From: Streptomyces paradoxus
GTDB lineage: Bacteria; Actinomycetota; Actinomycetes; Streptomycetales; Streptomycetaceae
Length of the DNA stretch: 64,000 nucleotides
NCBI RefSeq assembly: GCF_014202475.1
Contig: NZ_JACHGV010000002.1
Location: 829,102 to 893,101 of the forward strand
Reading direction: 5' to 3'
Made by a program: the position numbers and the translations under genes. Positions 27,131 to 36,319 of the stretch are shown one piece after another (the stretch's first letter is position 1; every line of letters starts with the position of its first letter). Under the pieces are notes generated by a model. That model was not told the DNA's origin. It made no database searches and saw only the letters and a list, made by a program, of their open reading frames with translations.

Positions 27131-27907
27131 TCAGCGACGGCGGCGGGCGATGAGCAGTACGCCACCGCCGGTCAGCAGCAGGGCCGCCACGGCGGCGACC
27201 TGCGTGCCGGTGCCCGTCCGGGCCAGTTCCTCCGCGAAGGGGAACCGGTCCTCGCGGGGCGGTACGGAGGCATCGGGGTCGGGGTCGGGGTCGGTCCGGG
27301 GTTCCTTACCCGGGTCGGTGCCGGTCCCCCCGTCACCGCCGTCGATCGCGAACCGGTAGTCGTTCGACTGCCCGACCCAGTCGCCGTCGTCGTCGTGCCG
27401 CTGCACCACCGCGGCGTTGGCCGTGACGCCGTTGGGCACGGCGTCCGAGGTGAGGGAGAGCCGCACCTTCACGGTGACGGTGTCGCCCGGTGCGACGGTG
27501 AACCCGGCGAAGCCGCCCTCCGCGTCGGCGAACGCCCCGACGAGCTCGTCCTCGCCGGTCTTCTCGAAGCGCACGGGGTGGGCGTTCTCCCCCTCGAAGA
27601 ACTCCAGGCGGGGCTGGGACGGCTCCAGCGCCCGCTTGTCGTCGACGAGTACGACGACGGGGTGGATGCCGGAGCAGGTCCGGTCGGTCGTGTTGGTCAG
27701 GTCGACGGACCAGGTTCCGAACCCGCCGCCGGCCGTGTAGGAGTCCGGTCCGCCGTGGATGCGGGTGGTGAGCGGGAAGGTGTGGTCGTCGGGCGCGGCG
27801 CAGGCGGGCGCCGGGGCGTCCGCGTGCGCCGGATGAGCACCGGGGAGCAGGGCGGCGGCCGCCGCTGCCGCCGCCAGGCAGAGGTGAGCGGGCGTGCAGA
27901 GTCGCAT
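27131..27907 (-). CDS. LAxTG-anchored cell-surface protein
   Basis: A 258-residue exported protein. Signal peptide (~1-30, HPAHADAP), a beta-sandwich region (~40-190) with two Cys, a Pro/Asp linker (DPDPDPDAS) and a C-terminal sorting signal: LARTGTG, a hydrophobic stretch and RRRR. LAxTG is recognised by the class E sortases of Streptomyces, so covalent attachment to peptidoglycan is expected. No catalytic motif seen. Confidence 0.82.
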   Translation of the reverse strand: MRLCTPAHLCLAAAAAAAALLPGAHPAHADAPAPACAAPDDHTFPLTTRIHGGPDSYTAGGGFGTWSVDLTNTTDRTCSGIHPVVVLVDDKRALEPSQPRLEFFEGENAHPVRFEKTGEDELVGAFADAEGGFAGFTVAPGDTVTVKVRLSLTSDAVPNGVTANAAVVQRHDDDGDWVGQSNDYRFAIDGGDGGTGTDPGKEPRTDPDPDPDASVPPREDRFPFAEELARTGTGTQVAAVAALLLTGGGVLLIARRRR

Positions 27908-28004
27908 GATGATGTGACATTCCGACGGGCGAGGGCCGTGAGACGGCGCGGGCGCTAACCATCCCCGAACGGCGGCGCGAATCCGCCCGGTCGGCGGACA
28001 CCCT

Positions 28005-28151
28005 CTACCGGCGCCCGAGGGCTTTCGCGCGGGTGTGGGCCCAGCCCGCGAGGAGGACGCCGACGGCGGTGAGGCCCGCGTAGGTCACCAGCAGCGGGAC
28101 GAAATCTGCCCGGCCGGGACCGCCGGGCATCGATCGTCGGCGTCCGGACAT
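28005..28151 (-). CDS. small single-helix membrane protein
   Basis: A 48-residue ORF with one clear helix (FVPLLVTYAGLTAVGVLLAG) between basic ends. ATG at 28151; the upstream ribosome site is weak. It lies 82 nt downstream of the ROK gene on the same strand. Length and composition are credible, but there is no family evidence. Confidence 0.45.
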   Translation of the reverse strand: MSGRRRSMPGGPGRADFVPLLVTYAGLTAVGVLLAGWAHTRAKALGRR

Positions 28152-28233
28152 CAGCCGAGCACCGCGACCTGAGACCGGCACCGGCTCCTGCTCAGCCAGC
28201 GCATCCTGCCCGAGCCGCTCCCCACCCCGCGTT

Positions 28234-29466
28234 TCAGACGCCCCCACGCCCGAACACCGGTCCCAGCACCAGCTCGGCCGCCCCCACTGCCACGGCCCCG
28301 CCGCCTCCGGCCGCGACGCGCACCGGTACGGCGTCCTGGCCCGTGCGCCGGGCCCAGGCCGCCAGCACCGCGCCGACCCCGTCCGTGAAGGCCTCCGGTG
28401 CCGCCGCCACCGTCCGGCCGCCGAGCAGGAGGACGTCGATGTCGAGCAGCCCCACGAGGTTCGCCGCCCCGGCCCCCAGGACCCGTGCCGCCTCCCGCAG
28501 ATCACCGCGGGCGACCGCACCGAGGCACAGGGCCTCGACACAGCCCCGGTTCCCGCAGGTGCAGGGCGGGCCGTCGAGCTGGATCACCTGGTGGCCGAAC
28601 TCCCCGGCCCCGGTCCTGGCACCCCGGTGCAGGCTGCCGCCGATGACCAGTCCGGCCCCCAGTCCCGTGCCGAGGTGCAGGTAGGCGAAGGAGCCGCCCT
28701 CGCCCCCAGCGGCCAGGCCCACCGCGGCCGCGTTGGTGTCCTTGTCGACCACGACCGGCACGCCGAGCCGCTCCGCCAGCGCCTCCCGCAGCGGAAAGCC
28801 GTCCCACTCGGGAAACCCGGTCACCCGGTGCAGCACCCCCCGGGCGTGATCGAGCGGGCCGGGCAGCGCGACCCCGACACCCAGCAGGGCGGGACCGAGC
28901 CGCGCCGGGCCCGGCAGGGAACCGCCCCCGACCGCCCCCGGTCGGGAGTCCCGATCCGCCCCGGCCGCCGTCACCCCCGTCACCGTCTCCCGCACCGCTC
29001 CCAGCACAGCCCCCGCCCCCGCCCCCAGGTCCAGCGCGGCCCGCCGCTCCCCCACCACCGTGCCCCGCAGGTCCACGAGCACGGCCCGGACCTCGTCCCG
29101 GTCCAGGTGGACGCCGACCGCGTGCCCGGCTTCCGGCACCAGGCGGAGCACCGTACGCGGCTTGCCCCCGGTCGACGCCCGGCGTCCCGCCTCCGCCGCG
29201 AGGCCGTCCTCCCGCAGGCGTGCCGTGATCTTGCTGACCGCCTGGGGGGTGAGCCCGGTGCGCTCGGCGAGTTCGAGCCGGCTGATGCCCTCGTCCCCGG
29301 CCGTCCGCAGCAGGTCGAGCACCAGCGCGGCGTTGTGGCTGCGCAGGGCGAGCAGGTTCACCCCGCCACCACCCGGCCCGACCGGACCCGCCGTGCCCGC
29401 GCCTCCGGCCCCGCGCATGCCGCCCACTCCGCCCGTACGGTCGTCCGCCCTGTTCACGCCCCCCAT
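28234..29466 (-). CDS. ROK family transcriptional regulator
   Basis: A 410-residue ROK protein: a Gly-rich start, then a MarR-like winged helix (~35-95, LELAERTGLTPQAVSKITARL) and a sugar-kinase-like ROK domain (~110-400). The zinc site CTCGNRGCVEAL with an upstream His (EFGHQVIQL) is intact, as is the DKDTNAAAVG segment. Such proteins repress sugar genes. The ATG at 29466 is uncertain; GTG 29457 is close. It is divergent from the Gfo/Idh gene with a strong palindrome in the 48-bp gap, so it likely represses both. Confidence 0.88.
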   Translation of the reverse strand: MGGVNRADDRTGGVGGMRGAGGAGTAGPVGPGGGGVNLLALRSHNAALVLDLLRTAGDEGISRLELAERTGLTPQAVSKITARLREDGLAAEAGRRASTGGKPRTVLRLVPEAGHAVGVHLDRDEVRAVLVDLRGTVVGERRAALDLGAGAGAVLGAVRETVTGVTAAGADRDSRPGAVGGGSLPGPARLGPALLGVGVALPGPLDHARGVLHRVTGFPEWDGFPLREALAERLGVPVVVDKDTNAAAVGLAAGGEGGSFAYLHLGTGLGAGLVIGGSLHRGARTGAGEFGHQVIQLDGPPCTCGNRGCVEALCLGAVARGDLREAARVLGAGAANLVGLLDIDVLLLGGRTVAAAPEAFTDGVGAVLAAWARRTGQDAVPVRVAAGGGGAVAVGAAELVLGPVFGRGGV

Positions 29467-29481
29467 TGTCCCCGGCGCTTG

Positions 29482-29508
29482 CACTTTGGCAACAGCGTTG
29501 CGAAAGTG
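29482..29508. promoter_or_regulatory. 27-bp operator palindrome between ROK and Gfo/Idh genes
   Basis: Arms CACTTTGGCAAC and GTTGCGAAAGTG pair at 11 of 12 positions around AGC. The repeat fills the middle of the 48-bp divergent gap, so a bound regulator would block both genes. The ROK protein next to it is the obvious candidate. Confidence 0.7.
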
Positions 29509-29514
29509 GGTGCC

Positions 29515-30582
29515 ATGACTGGCACACCCCTCCGCGTCGGCCTCGTCGGCTACGGCCTCGCCGGCTCCGTCTTCCACGCACCGCTGATCGCCGCCACGGA
29601 GGGCCTCGCCCTCGACACGGTGGTCACCTCGAACCCGGAACGGCGGCAGCAGGCCCGCGCCGAGTTCCCGGACGTACGCCTCGCCGCCACACCGGACGAG
29701 CTGTTCGCCCGGGCCGCCGAGCTGGACCTGATCGTCGTGGCGTCCCCGAACAAGACGCACGTGCCGCTCGCGACGACCGCGCTGAAGGCCGGCCTGCCGG
29801 TCGTCGTCGACAAGCCCGTCGCCGGCACCGCGGCCGAGGCCCGCGAGCTGGCCGCCCTGGCCGAGGAGCGCGAGCTGCTCCTCTCCGTCTTCCAGAACCG
29901 CCGCTGGGACAACGACTTCCTCACCCTGCGCAAGCTGCTGTCCGAGGGCGAGCTGGGCGACGTCTGGCGGTTCGAGTCCCGCTTCGAGCGCTGGCGTCCG
30001 AAGCCGAAGGGCGGCTGGCGCGAGTCCGGCGACCCCGCAGAGATCGGAGGTCTGCTCTACGACCTCGGCAGCCATGTCGTGGACCAGGCCCTGGTCCTCT
30101 TCGGCCCGGCGGCCTCCGTCTACGCGGAGACGGACATCCGCCGCCCGGGCGCCGAGACGGACGACGACACGTTCATCGCCATCACGCACACCGGCGGCGT
30201 CCGCTCCCACCTCTACGTCTCCGCGACGACCGCCCAGCTCGGCCCCCGCTTCCGCGTCCTGGGCTCCACCGCCGGTTACGTCAAGTACGGCCTCGACCCG
30301 CAGGAGGCGGCGCTCCGGGACGGCCTGCGTCCCGGCCCCGGCTGGGGTGCGGAGCCCGAGTCGCTGTGGGGCCGCGTCGGCTCCGGCGAGTCCCCGGTCA
30401 CCGGTGGCGGCCGCTGCGAACCCACCCTCCCGGGCGACTACCCGGCTTACTATGCGGCCGTGGCGAAGGCCCTGCTGGAGGGCGCGCCGAACCCGGTGAC
30501 CGCGCGGGAGGCGGCCGCCGCCCTGGACGTACTGGAGGCCGCCCGTCGTTCGGCCCGCGAGAAGGTGACGGTGACGCTGTGA
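29515..30582 (+). CDS. Gfo/Idh/MocA family oxidoreductase
   Basis: A 355-residue NAD(P)-dependent sugar or inositol oxidoreductase. The Rossmann motif GLVGYGLAGSVFHAP is at the N-terminus, VVDKPVAGTA (the conserved EKP-like Lys) near residue 103, and the substrate-domain motif DLGSHVVDQAL near 185. The ATG at 29515 lies 6 nt after the operator palindrome. Its stop overlaps the next gene by 4 nt (GTGA). Confidence 0.9.
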   Translation: MTGTPLRVGLVGYGLAGSVFHAPLIAATEGLALDTVVTSNPERRQQARAEFPDVRLAATPDELFARAAELDLIVVASPNKTHVPLATTALKAGLPVVVDKPVAGTAAEARELAALAEERELLLSVFQNRRWDNDFLTLRKLLSEGELGDVWRFESRFERWRPKPKGGWRESGDPAEIGGLLYDLGSHVVDQALVLFGPAASVYAETDIRRPGAETDDDTFIAITHTGGVRSHLYVSATTAQLGPRFRVLGSTAGYVKYGLDPQEAALRDGLRPGPGWGAEPESLWGRVGSGESPVTGGGRCEPTLPGDYPAYYAAVAKALLEGAPNPVTAREAAAALDVLEAARRSAREKVTVTL

Positions 30583-31100
30583 CCCACAAGAGCAACCCCT
30601 CCCACAGCCAGGGGCTCACCCCGAAGTTCCACCCCGAGCTCACCCCGAGCCTGGAGGAGCTGGAGAAGCAGGAACGCCACCTGGTGTTCCGCCAGTTCAC
30701 GCACGACGACGCCTGGGCGCTCGGCTCGCTCCTCGTGGAGCTGGCCCGGGAGCGGCAGGCCCCGGTCGCCATCGACATCCACCGCACCGGCCAGCAGCTC
30801 TTCCACGCGGCCCTGCCGGGCTCCACCCCGGACAACGACGCCTGGATCGCCCGCAAGCGCCGAGTCGTCGAGCGTTACGGCTCCGCCTCCTACCTGGTGG
30901 GCGCCCGCTTCCGCGCCAAGGGCAGCACGTTCGAGGAGTCCTCGCGCCTCGACCCCGACACCTACGCGGCCCATGGCGGCTCGTTCCCGATCACCGTCGA
31001 GGGCGTGGGCGTCATCGGCGCGGTGACGGTGTCCGGGCTGCCGCAACTCCAGGACCACCGGCTGGTGGTGGAGGCCCTGGAGCGGTTCCTGGACCGCTGA
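30579..31100 (+). CDS. UPF0303 / heme-degrading-domain family protein
   Basis: A 173-residue UPF0303 (DUF336-like) protein with the family stretches FRQFTHDDAWALGSLL, AIDIHRTGQQLFHAALPG and the late GVGVIGAVTVSGLPQLQDH. Function uncertain; members often sit in sugar or glycerol catabolic operons, as here. The GTG at 30579 overlaps the oxidoreductase stop, which argues for coupled translation. Confidence 0.8.
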   Translation: MTHKSNPSHSQGLTPKFHPELTPSLEELEKQERHLVFRQFTHDDAWALGSLLVELARERQAPVAIDIHRTGQQLFHAALPGSTPDNDAWIARKRRVVERYGSASYLVGARFRAKGSTFEESSRLDPDTYAAHGGSFPITVEGVGVIGAVTVSGLPQLQDHRLVVEALERFLDR

Positions 31101-31189
31101 CTCCGATCCCGGAATGAGCGGGGACCCCCTCCGGTTGGCACCTGCGTAAGCGTGATCGAACGCGCCGCCCACCGGAGGGACCCCACCCC

Positions 31190-32056
31190 ATGACCACCCC
31201 CCTGAAGGAGACCGTCGGCCGGTACGGCATCTGGAGCGTAGGCCTGCGCTCGGAGGACCCGGACCGGCGCGGCGAACTCGCCGAGGCCGCCGCCGAACTG
31301 GAGGAACTCGGCTACGGCGCCGTCTGGCTGGGCGGCAACAGCTCCGCCGCCAACGCCGCCCCGCTGATCGAGGCGACCTCGACGCTCACGGTCGGCACCA
31401 GCATCCAGAGCATCTGGCAGCACGAGCCGGACGCCGCCGCCACGGCCTTCGCGGAACTGGAGAAGGCCCATCCCGGGCGTTTCCTGCTGGGTCTCGGGGT
31501 GAGCCACGCCAAGCGGGTGGAGCAGTACGCCCGGCCCTACTCGGCGCTGGTCGGCCACCTCGACGGCCTGGACGCCGCCGGAGTTCCGGCGGACCGCCGT
31601 CTCCTGGCCGCCCTGGGCCCGAAGTCGCTGCGGCTGGCCCGCGACCGGGCGGCGGGCTCGATCCCGTACCTGGTCACTCCGGAACACACGGCGCACGCCC
31701 GCGAGATCCTGGGCGAAGCCCCGCTGCTCGCGCCGGAGCTGGGTGTCGTCCCGGAGACGGACCCGGCCCGCGCCCGCGCCCTGGCCCGCGAGTTCCTGGA
31801 GATCTACCTCCCCCTGCCGAACTACACCAACAACTTCCTCCGGCACGGCTTCACCGAGGACGACCTGAAGGACGGCGGCAGCGACCGCCTGGTCGACGCG
31901 CTGTTCGCCTGGGGCGACGACACGGCGATCCGCACGAAGATCGACGCCTTCTTCGAGGCGGGCGCGGACCACATCGCCCTCCAGGTCCTGACCGGCGAGC
32001 CCCGCGACGCCCTCCCGAGGAAGGCGTGGCGCGACCTGGCGGCCCTGCTCGCCTGA
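31190..32056 (+). CDS. LLM class F420-dependent oxidoreductase
   Basis: A 288-residue luciferase-like protein with TIM-barrel features: GIWSVGLRSED at the N-terminus, ELGYGAVWLGGN, LTVGTSIQSIW and GRFLLGLGVSH. Subgroups with this pattern use F420. Substrate unknown. ATG at 31190 follows GGAGGG. A separate transcript from the ROK locus is likely. Confidence 0.88.
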   Translation: MTTPLKETVGRYGIWSVGLRSEDPDRRGELAEAAAELEELGYGAVWLGGNSSAANAAPLIEATSTLTVGTSIQSIWQHEPDAAATAFAELEKAHPGRFLLGLGVSHAKRVEQYARPYSALVGHLDGLDAAGVPADRRLLAALGPKSLRLARDRAAGSIPYLVTPEHTAHAREILGEAPLLAPELGVVPETDPARARALAREFLEIYLPLPNYTNNFLRHGFTEDDLKDGGSDRLVDALFAWGDDTAIRTKIDAFFEAGADHIALQVLTGEPRDALPRKAWRDLAALLA

Positions 32057-32093
32057 GCCGTCTTCCCTCAAGGGCACTCCGGCAGGGCTCGGT

Positions 32094-33362
32094 TCAGATC
32101 AGGGCCCTGGCGGTCAGAACGGCCGAGCACACCGCGGCGCCGGCCGGCCACAGCAGCCACCTGCGGCGGCCGTCGGCGACAGCGGCGGCGACCAGGACCT
32201 CCGCGATGGCGGCCATGGCGGCCGCCGCGCCCAGATACACGCCGCGGCTGCTGGCCAGCTCAGCGAAGGACACCTGGCGCTTCTGCTCCTTCCGAAGGTC
32301 CGACAGGTGTCCGGGATCCTCGGCCAGCATCGTCGCCGTCGCGGCGTCGACGCGGTCGGCGCGCCTGGGAGGACGCCCCATGTACTCGGCGATCTCACGC
32401 ACCCGCTCCGCGGCCCGGGTCTCGACCGCGGCCACCACGCGCTCGTGCCGTGCCTGACCGGGTGTGATCCCGGTTTCCAGCGAGGCGCGTTCGCGGGCCA
32501 TCGCCCGCAGCTCGGTGAGCTCTGCCGTTCGCCGGCCCTCTGCGAGGAATGCCGTGCGCTGACCGAGGGCCAGAGCAGCGGTACCCAGCTGGGTGGCCTT
32601 GCGGGCCGCCTCCGCCTGGGCCCGCTGTTCGCCGCCGGCCGCGTAGACGGCGCTGAGAGGGAGCACCATCAGCAGGACGACGACGAACAGCTGGAGCAGC
32701 GGGGCGAGGCGGCTCTCCCCGGAGCGCGTGAGGGCCGGCTGAGGGAGGAGCTGCACATTCCTGATCACACGCCGGCGGTCCGGCCCCGGTGGTCTGCGCA
32801 GGGCGCGCGGCCGCAGCACGTTCGCGGCGGCCACCCCGGCGATGACGGCCGCGACGGCGAGCACGGCGAAGCCGAGTCCCCAGATGACCCATGTGTCCCC
32901 GGACCGCATCGTCGCCTCCGGCGCGAGGCCGTAGCGCCCTGGCTTGTCCCTTTGCAGGTCGGCGAGTCGGCGGGGCAGGTCGTAGCCGAGTTCCCGGTGC
33001 CGGTAGGCGTCGTGCAGGGGGCTCCCTGAACGGGCGGTGCTGCGCAGGGCGAACGCGGTCTGGGCGGCGATCTCGTACTCCGACGCGGCGGTCCTTCCCT
33101 CGTGGCGGACCGGTCTGAGCGCGTCGGCGCGCGCCGAGGCCGCGGCCACCTCGAACGCCAGGCGCGCGTCCTCCGCGTAGACCGTGCGCACATCGTCCAG
33201 CAGGGTCTCCTGACGCGTGATCTCCTGACGCACCGCGTCCTGGTACGTCCCGGAGGCCTCGCTGAACGCCAACGCGGACAGGAGGGTCGCCACGGTGATG
33301 ACGGCGAGCAGGACGATCTGGACCCGGACGCGGAGGGCGAACCGCGAGGTCGACGGGTTCAC
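32094..33362 (-). CDS. multi-pass membrane protein with two helical extracytoplasmic regions
   Basis: A 422-residue protein of unknown family. An N-terminal helix (~10-30), a long amphipathic helical region (~35-140), two membrane segments (~145-170 and ~205-230), a second Ala/Arg-rich helical region (~235-365) and two last membrane segments. It resembles a duplicated sensor module without an output domain. The GTG at 33362 overlaps the upstream lipoprotein stop (GTGA). It is third in an operon-like row with two lipoproteins downstream of a Ser/Thr kinase gene. Confidence 0.7.
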   Translation of the reverse strand: MNPSTSRFALRVRVQIVLLAVITVATLLSALAFSEASGTYQDAVRQEITRQETLLDDVRTVYAEDARLAFEVAAASARADALRPVRHEGRTAASEYEIAAQTAFALRSTARSGSPLHDAYRHRELGYDLPRRLADLQRDKPGRYGLAPEATMRSGDTWVIWGLGFAVLAVAAVIAGVAAANVLRPRALRRPPGPDRRRVIRNVQLLPQPALTRSGESRLAPLLQLFVVVLLMVLPLSAVYAAGGEQRAQAEAARKATQLGTAALALGQRTAFLAEGRRTAELTELRAMARERASLETGITPGQARHERVVAAVETRAAERVREIAEYMGRPPRRADRVDAATATMLAEDPGHLSDLRKEQKRQVSFAELASSRGVYLGAAAAMAAIAEVLVAAAVADGRRRWLLWPAGAAVCSAVLTARALI

Positions 33363-33889
33363 GGCGACCGCCGCTCGTACGTGACCCTCAGCCCCTTCCG
33401 GTCGGTGAGAGCGAGGGCGTCGCCCGTCACCTCCCACGTGTGACGCTGAGGGGTGCGCGCGGCGGGCCTGGCCGAGTAGTCGCCTTCCGGATCGCCCGGG
33501 TCCCGGCGGGACGTCTCGGCTCTCCCGGGCGTCAGGACGAGCAGCGCCCCTCGGACCCGTGCCGTGCCTTCCGAGGTGTGAGTGACCTGGACGACGCCGT
33601 CCGGGGAGTCGTACGCGAGGACGCCCGTGAAGGTGTAGCCGCCGTCGGCCCGGAAGCGGTACGTGAGGCCGGCATCACTGTCCTTGGAGTCGCTCCGCCA
33701 CGTCCCGACGAGGGCCTGGGGAAGCACCTGTTCAGGCGGATCGGCATGCGAGGTGCTCGGCGCCCGAGTGGGTGAGGCCGTACGGGGCGTGGGCCCTGGG
33801 CCGGGCGGTTCGCCTGGTGAGGCGCAGGCCGTGACGCCCATGAGCAGGGTGACGAGGAGCAGTGAGCGGAGGGCGCCGGTGGCAGCCAT
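33359..33889 (-). CDS. lipoprotein with a LVGTW beta-barrel-like domain
   Basis: A 176-residue lipoprotein: signal peptide and lipobox (GVTAC, Cys near residue 22), a Pro/Ser/Thr linker, then a domain beginning ALVGTWRSD and containing FRADGGYTF. The upstream lipoprotein has the same pattern (ELVGEWDGDG, FSSGGDVSL), so the two are probably diverged paralogues. The ATG at 33889 follows the upstream stop by 1 nt; GTG 33898 is an alternative. Confidence 0.7.
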   Translation of the reverse strand: MAATGALRSLLLVTLLMGVTACASPGEPPGPGPTPRTASPTRAPSTSHADPPEQVLPQALVGTWRSDSKDSDAGLTYRFRADGGYTFTGVLAYDSPDGVVQVTHTSEGTARVRGALLVLTPGRAETSRRDPGDPEGDYSARPAARTPQRHTWEVTGDALALTDRKGLRVTYERRSP

Positions 33890-33890
33890 C

Positions 33891-34457
33891 TCAGCCACCG
33901 GCGATCTGGCGCACGTAGCTGATCCCGTCCAGCCTCAGGTTCTCGAACGTGTACCCGTAGCCGGCGTCGAATTCCTCGATCGACCAGTACTCGTACGGGA
34001 TGGGGCCGCCTGGCACGTACAGGGTCATGGAGGTGCCTTCGACCACCGCTGAACCCTCCAGCACGAGGCCGTTGTTGTAGATGAGGCTCACATCGCCACC
34101 GCTGGAGAAGCGGATCTTGTCGAACCGGGCGGCGGTGCCGTCCCCGTCCCATTCGCCGACCAGTTCACCGGGCACGGAGCCCTCCGGCGCGACGAACGCC
34201 GATGACGGAGGGGGCTCCGGCGTGGTGGGAGAGGGCGGCGGCTCGGTGATGTCGTCGGTCGGTGGGGCGGAGGGCGACTCGGAGATGGTGCGACTCGGTT
34301 CGGTGGGGGGTGGGGGGCCGGGTGGAGTCGTCTCCCCGGAACCGGCGGAACCCCCCGTACTCCCTGAACTCCCCGAGTCCCCGCACCCCGCGGCGACGGC
34401 CACCACCAGTACTGCTCCTGCGATTGCGCGCATGCCGCGCGCACGTAAGAACGTCAT
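33891..34457 (-). CDS. lipoprotein with Pro-rich linker and LVGEW domain
   Basis: A 188-residue lipoprotein. Signal and lipobox (VAAGCG, Cys near residue 25), a Gly/Ser then Pro-rich linker (~26-85) and a beta-rich domain (~90-188) starting ELVGEWDGDG. ATG at 34457 is the best start although the ribosome site is weak. It lies 65 nt downstream of the kinase gene on the same strand, so it may be a surface partner or output of that signalling unit. Confidence 0.7.
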   Translation of the reverse strand: MTFLRARGMRAIAGAVLVVAVAAGCGDSGSSGSTGGSAGSGETTPPGPPPPTEPSRTISESPSAPPTDDITEPPPSPTTPEPPPSSAFVAPEGSVPGELVGEWDGDGTAARFDKIRFSSGGDVSLIYNNGLVLEGSAVVEGTSMTLYVPGGPIPYEYWSIEEFDAGYGYTFENLRLDGISYVRQIAGG

Positions 34458-34522
34458 GAGCTGAGCCCTGTCTCTCGGGAGAGGGCGGGGACACTGCCCG
34501 CCCGGCGATGTGCGGGCCGTCT

Positions 34523-36319
34523 CTACTCGGCGACGACGAACCGGAGACGGCGCCGGGTCCTGGGCTGCCGCGGGCCCGGCCCTCGCCGGCGGCCGCGCAA
34601 CTCCTGGACGACAGCCACGAGTACGGCCAGGCCCCAGACGACGGAGAACACGGACAGCTGGTCCTCCGCTCCGAAAGCCAGCCAGCTGACTCCCAGTCCG
34701 GCCAGCGTGATCCCGCAGGCCGCCAGGAGAGCCGAGTGCCGTCGGGTGCACAGCGTCCTGACCAGGCACAGGACGGCGAGGACGAGAACCGGAACGGCGA
34801 GGAAGGACATCGGCTCGTGCCCCGTGTAGTCCAGGGAGACCATGGCCGACGCGGGCTCGTACCCTCCGTCGTACCCCTCCTCGAACAGCCTGTGGCCGGA
34901 AGGGTCCTCGGGCAGTTCGTAGTAGTCCTTGTAGTAGGGGCCGTAGAAGTGGAGGGTGCCGTCGAAGTCGTCCTCGGAGGCGAAGGCGTAGTCGCTCTCC
35001 TCCACCGGCGCCCCGGCGGTGACACCGGCGGTGACCAGGGCACCGGCGCCCCACCACAGCAGGGTGGACGTCAGGGGAAGCCAGCGGAATGCGGCCAGTC
35101 CGAGAACCGCGATCAGGGCCGACGGCACGAGGTAGTCGCTCGACGGATCGAGGTCCTGGTGGCCGAGGACGACCACGGCCGAGACCACGAGCCCGAGCAG
35201 GGCCGTCGCGCGGTTCCCGGCGGGCAGTCGTCGGCGCCATCTGCGCGCGGACGGCTCAGCGGCGTCGGCCGGTTCGGGGCCGACGGCAGTCGCCGCGGAG
35301 GAGGCGGCGGTTGCCTGATCGCCGCGGCCGGCCGCCGCCTCGCCGGGCGCGGTGATGGGCGGCGGAGGCGTGGCAGCGGCCTGCTTCGGCACCGAGGCGG
35401 CCTGGGTCGGCTGTTCGGCCAGCATCGTCCGCCCCGGTCCCGCTTCCGACGGCGGCCGGGCGGGAGGCACCGGAGGCACCGTCGGGAGGGGGACTCTGAT
35501 TCCCGAACGGGCCAGGGCCTGCTGCATCTCGGCCATGCCCGCGAAGCGCTGCTCCCGGTCCTTCGACAGCGCCCGTAGGACGACCTCGTCGACCGCCGCC
35601 GGGATCTGCGGCCGCAGCATGGACGGGGTGACGGGCTCCTTGCTGATGTGCTGGTGCATCACGGCGAACGGGGAGTCGCCGAGGAAGGGCGGGCGCCCCG
35701 TGAGCAGTTCGTACAGCAGGCAGCCCACGGAGTACTGATCGGAGCGGCCGTCGACCGCTCCTCCGGTCAGTTGCTCCGGTGACAGGTAGGCGGGGGTCCC
35801 GACCGTCATTCCGGTCGCGGTCAGGCGGGTGGTGGTCTCCGCCACCACCTTGGAGATCCCGAAGTCCAGGACCTTGACCCCGCCCTCGGAGGTGAGCATG
35901 ACGTTGGAGGGCTTGATGTCCCGGTGCACCAGGCCCTGTCCGTGGCTGTGGGCCAGGGCCTCCGCGATTCCCCGGCCGACATCGAGAGCACGGTCGACCG
36001 TGAACGGCCCCTCGGCCAGCGCGTCCGCCACGGTGCGGCCGTCGATGAACTCCATGACGAGGAAGGGGGTCGTCTCGCCGTCCCGTACGTCCTCGCCCAC
36101 GTCGTGCAGCACGGCGATGTTGCGGTGGCTGAGCGAGGCGATGGTGCGGGCCTCCCTGCGGAACCGGACCCGGAACTCCTCGTGCCTGGTCAGCTCCGGC
36201 GGCAGGACCTTCACGGCGACGACCCGGCCGAGTTCCCGGTCGGTGGCGCGCCAGACCTGGCCCATGCCGCCACGTCCTGCTTCTTCGATCAGCTCGTACC
36301 GCTCCGCAAGTACCCGCAC
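34523..36319 (-). CDS. Hanks-type Ser/Thr protein kinase with C-terminal membrane domain
   Basis: A 598-residue kinase. The N-terminal kinase domain (~8-265) is complete: GRGGMGQVW P-loop, VAVKVL Lys, HRDIKPSN catalytic loop, DFGISK and GTPAYLSPEQ. A Pro/Ala linker (~270-370) leads to four or five membrane helices (~375-580) with an acidic extracytoplasmic loop. There are no PASTA repeats. GTG start at 36319. It heads a row with two related lipoproteins and a membrane protein, so it likely senses an envelope signal. Confidence 0.92.
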   Translation of the reverse strand: MRVLAERYELIEEAGRGGMGQVWRATDRELGRVVAVKVLPPELTRHEEFRVRFRREARTIASLSHRNIAVLHDVGEDVRDGETTPFLVMEFIDGRTVADALAEGPFTVDRALDVGRGIAEALAHSHGQGLVHRDIKPSNVMLTSEGGVKVLDFGISKVVAETTTRLTATGMTVGTPAYLSPEQLTGGAVDGRSDQYSVGCLLYELLTGRPPFLGDSPFAVMHQHISKEPVTPSMLRPQIPAAVDEVVLRALSKDREQRFAGMAEMQQALARSGIRVPLPTVPPVPPARPPSEAGPGRTMLAEQPTQAASVPKQAAATPPPPITAPGEAAAGRGDQATAASSAATAVGPEPADAAEPSARRWRRRLPAGNRATALLGLVVSAVVVLGHQDLDPSSDYLVPSALIAVLGLAAFRWLPLTSTLLWWGAGALVTAGVTAGAPVEESDYAFASEDDFDGTLHFYGPYYKDYYELPEDPSGHRLFEEGYDGGYEPASAMVSLDYTGHEPMSFLAVPVLVLAVLCLVRTLCTRRHSALLAACGITLAGLGVSWLAFGAEDQLSVFSVVWGLAVLVAVVQELRGRRRGPGPRQPRTRRRLRFVVAE

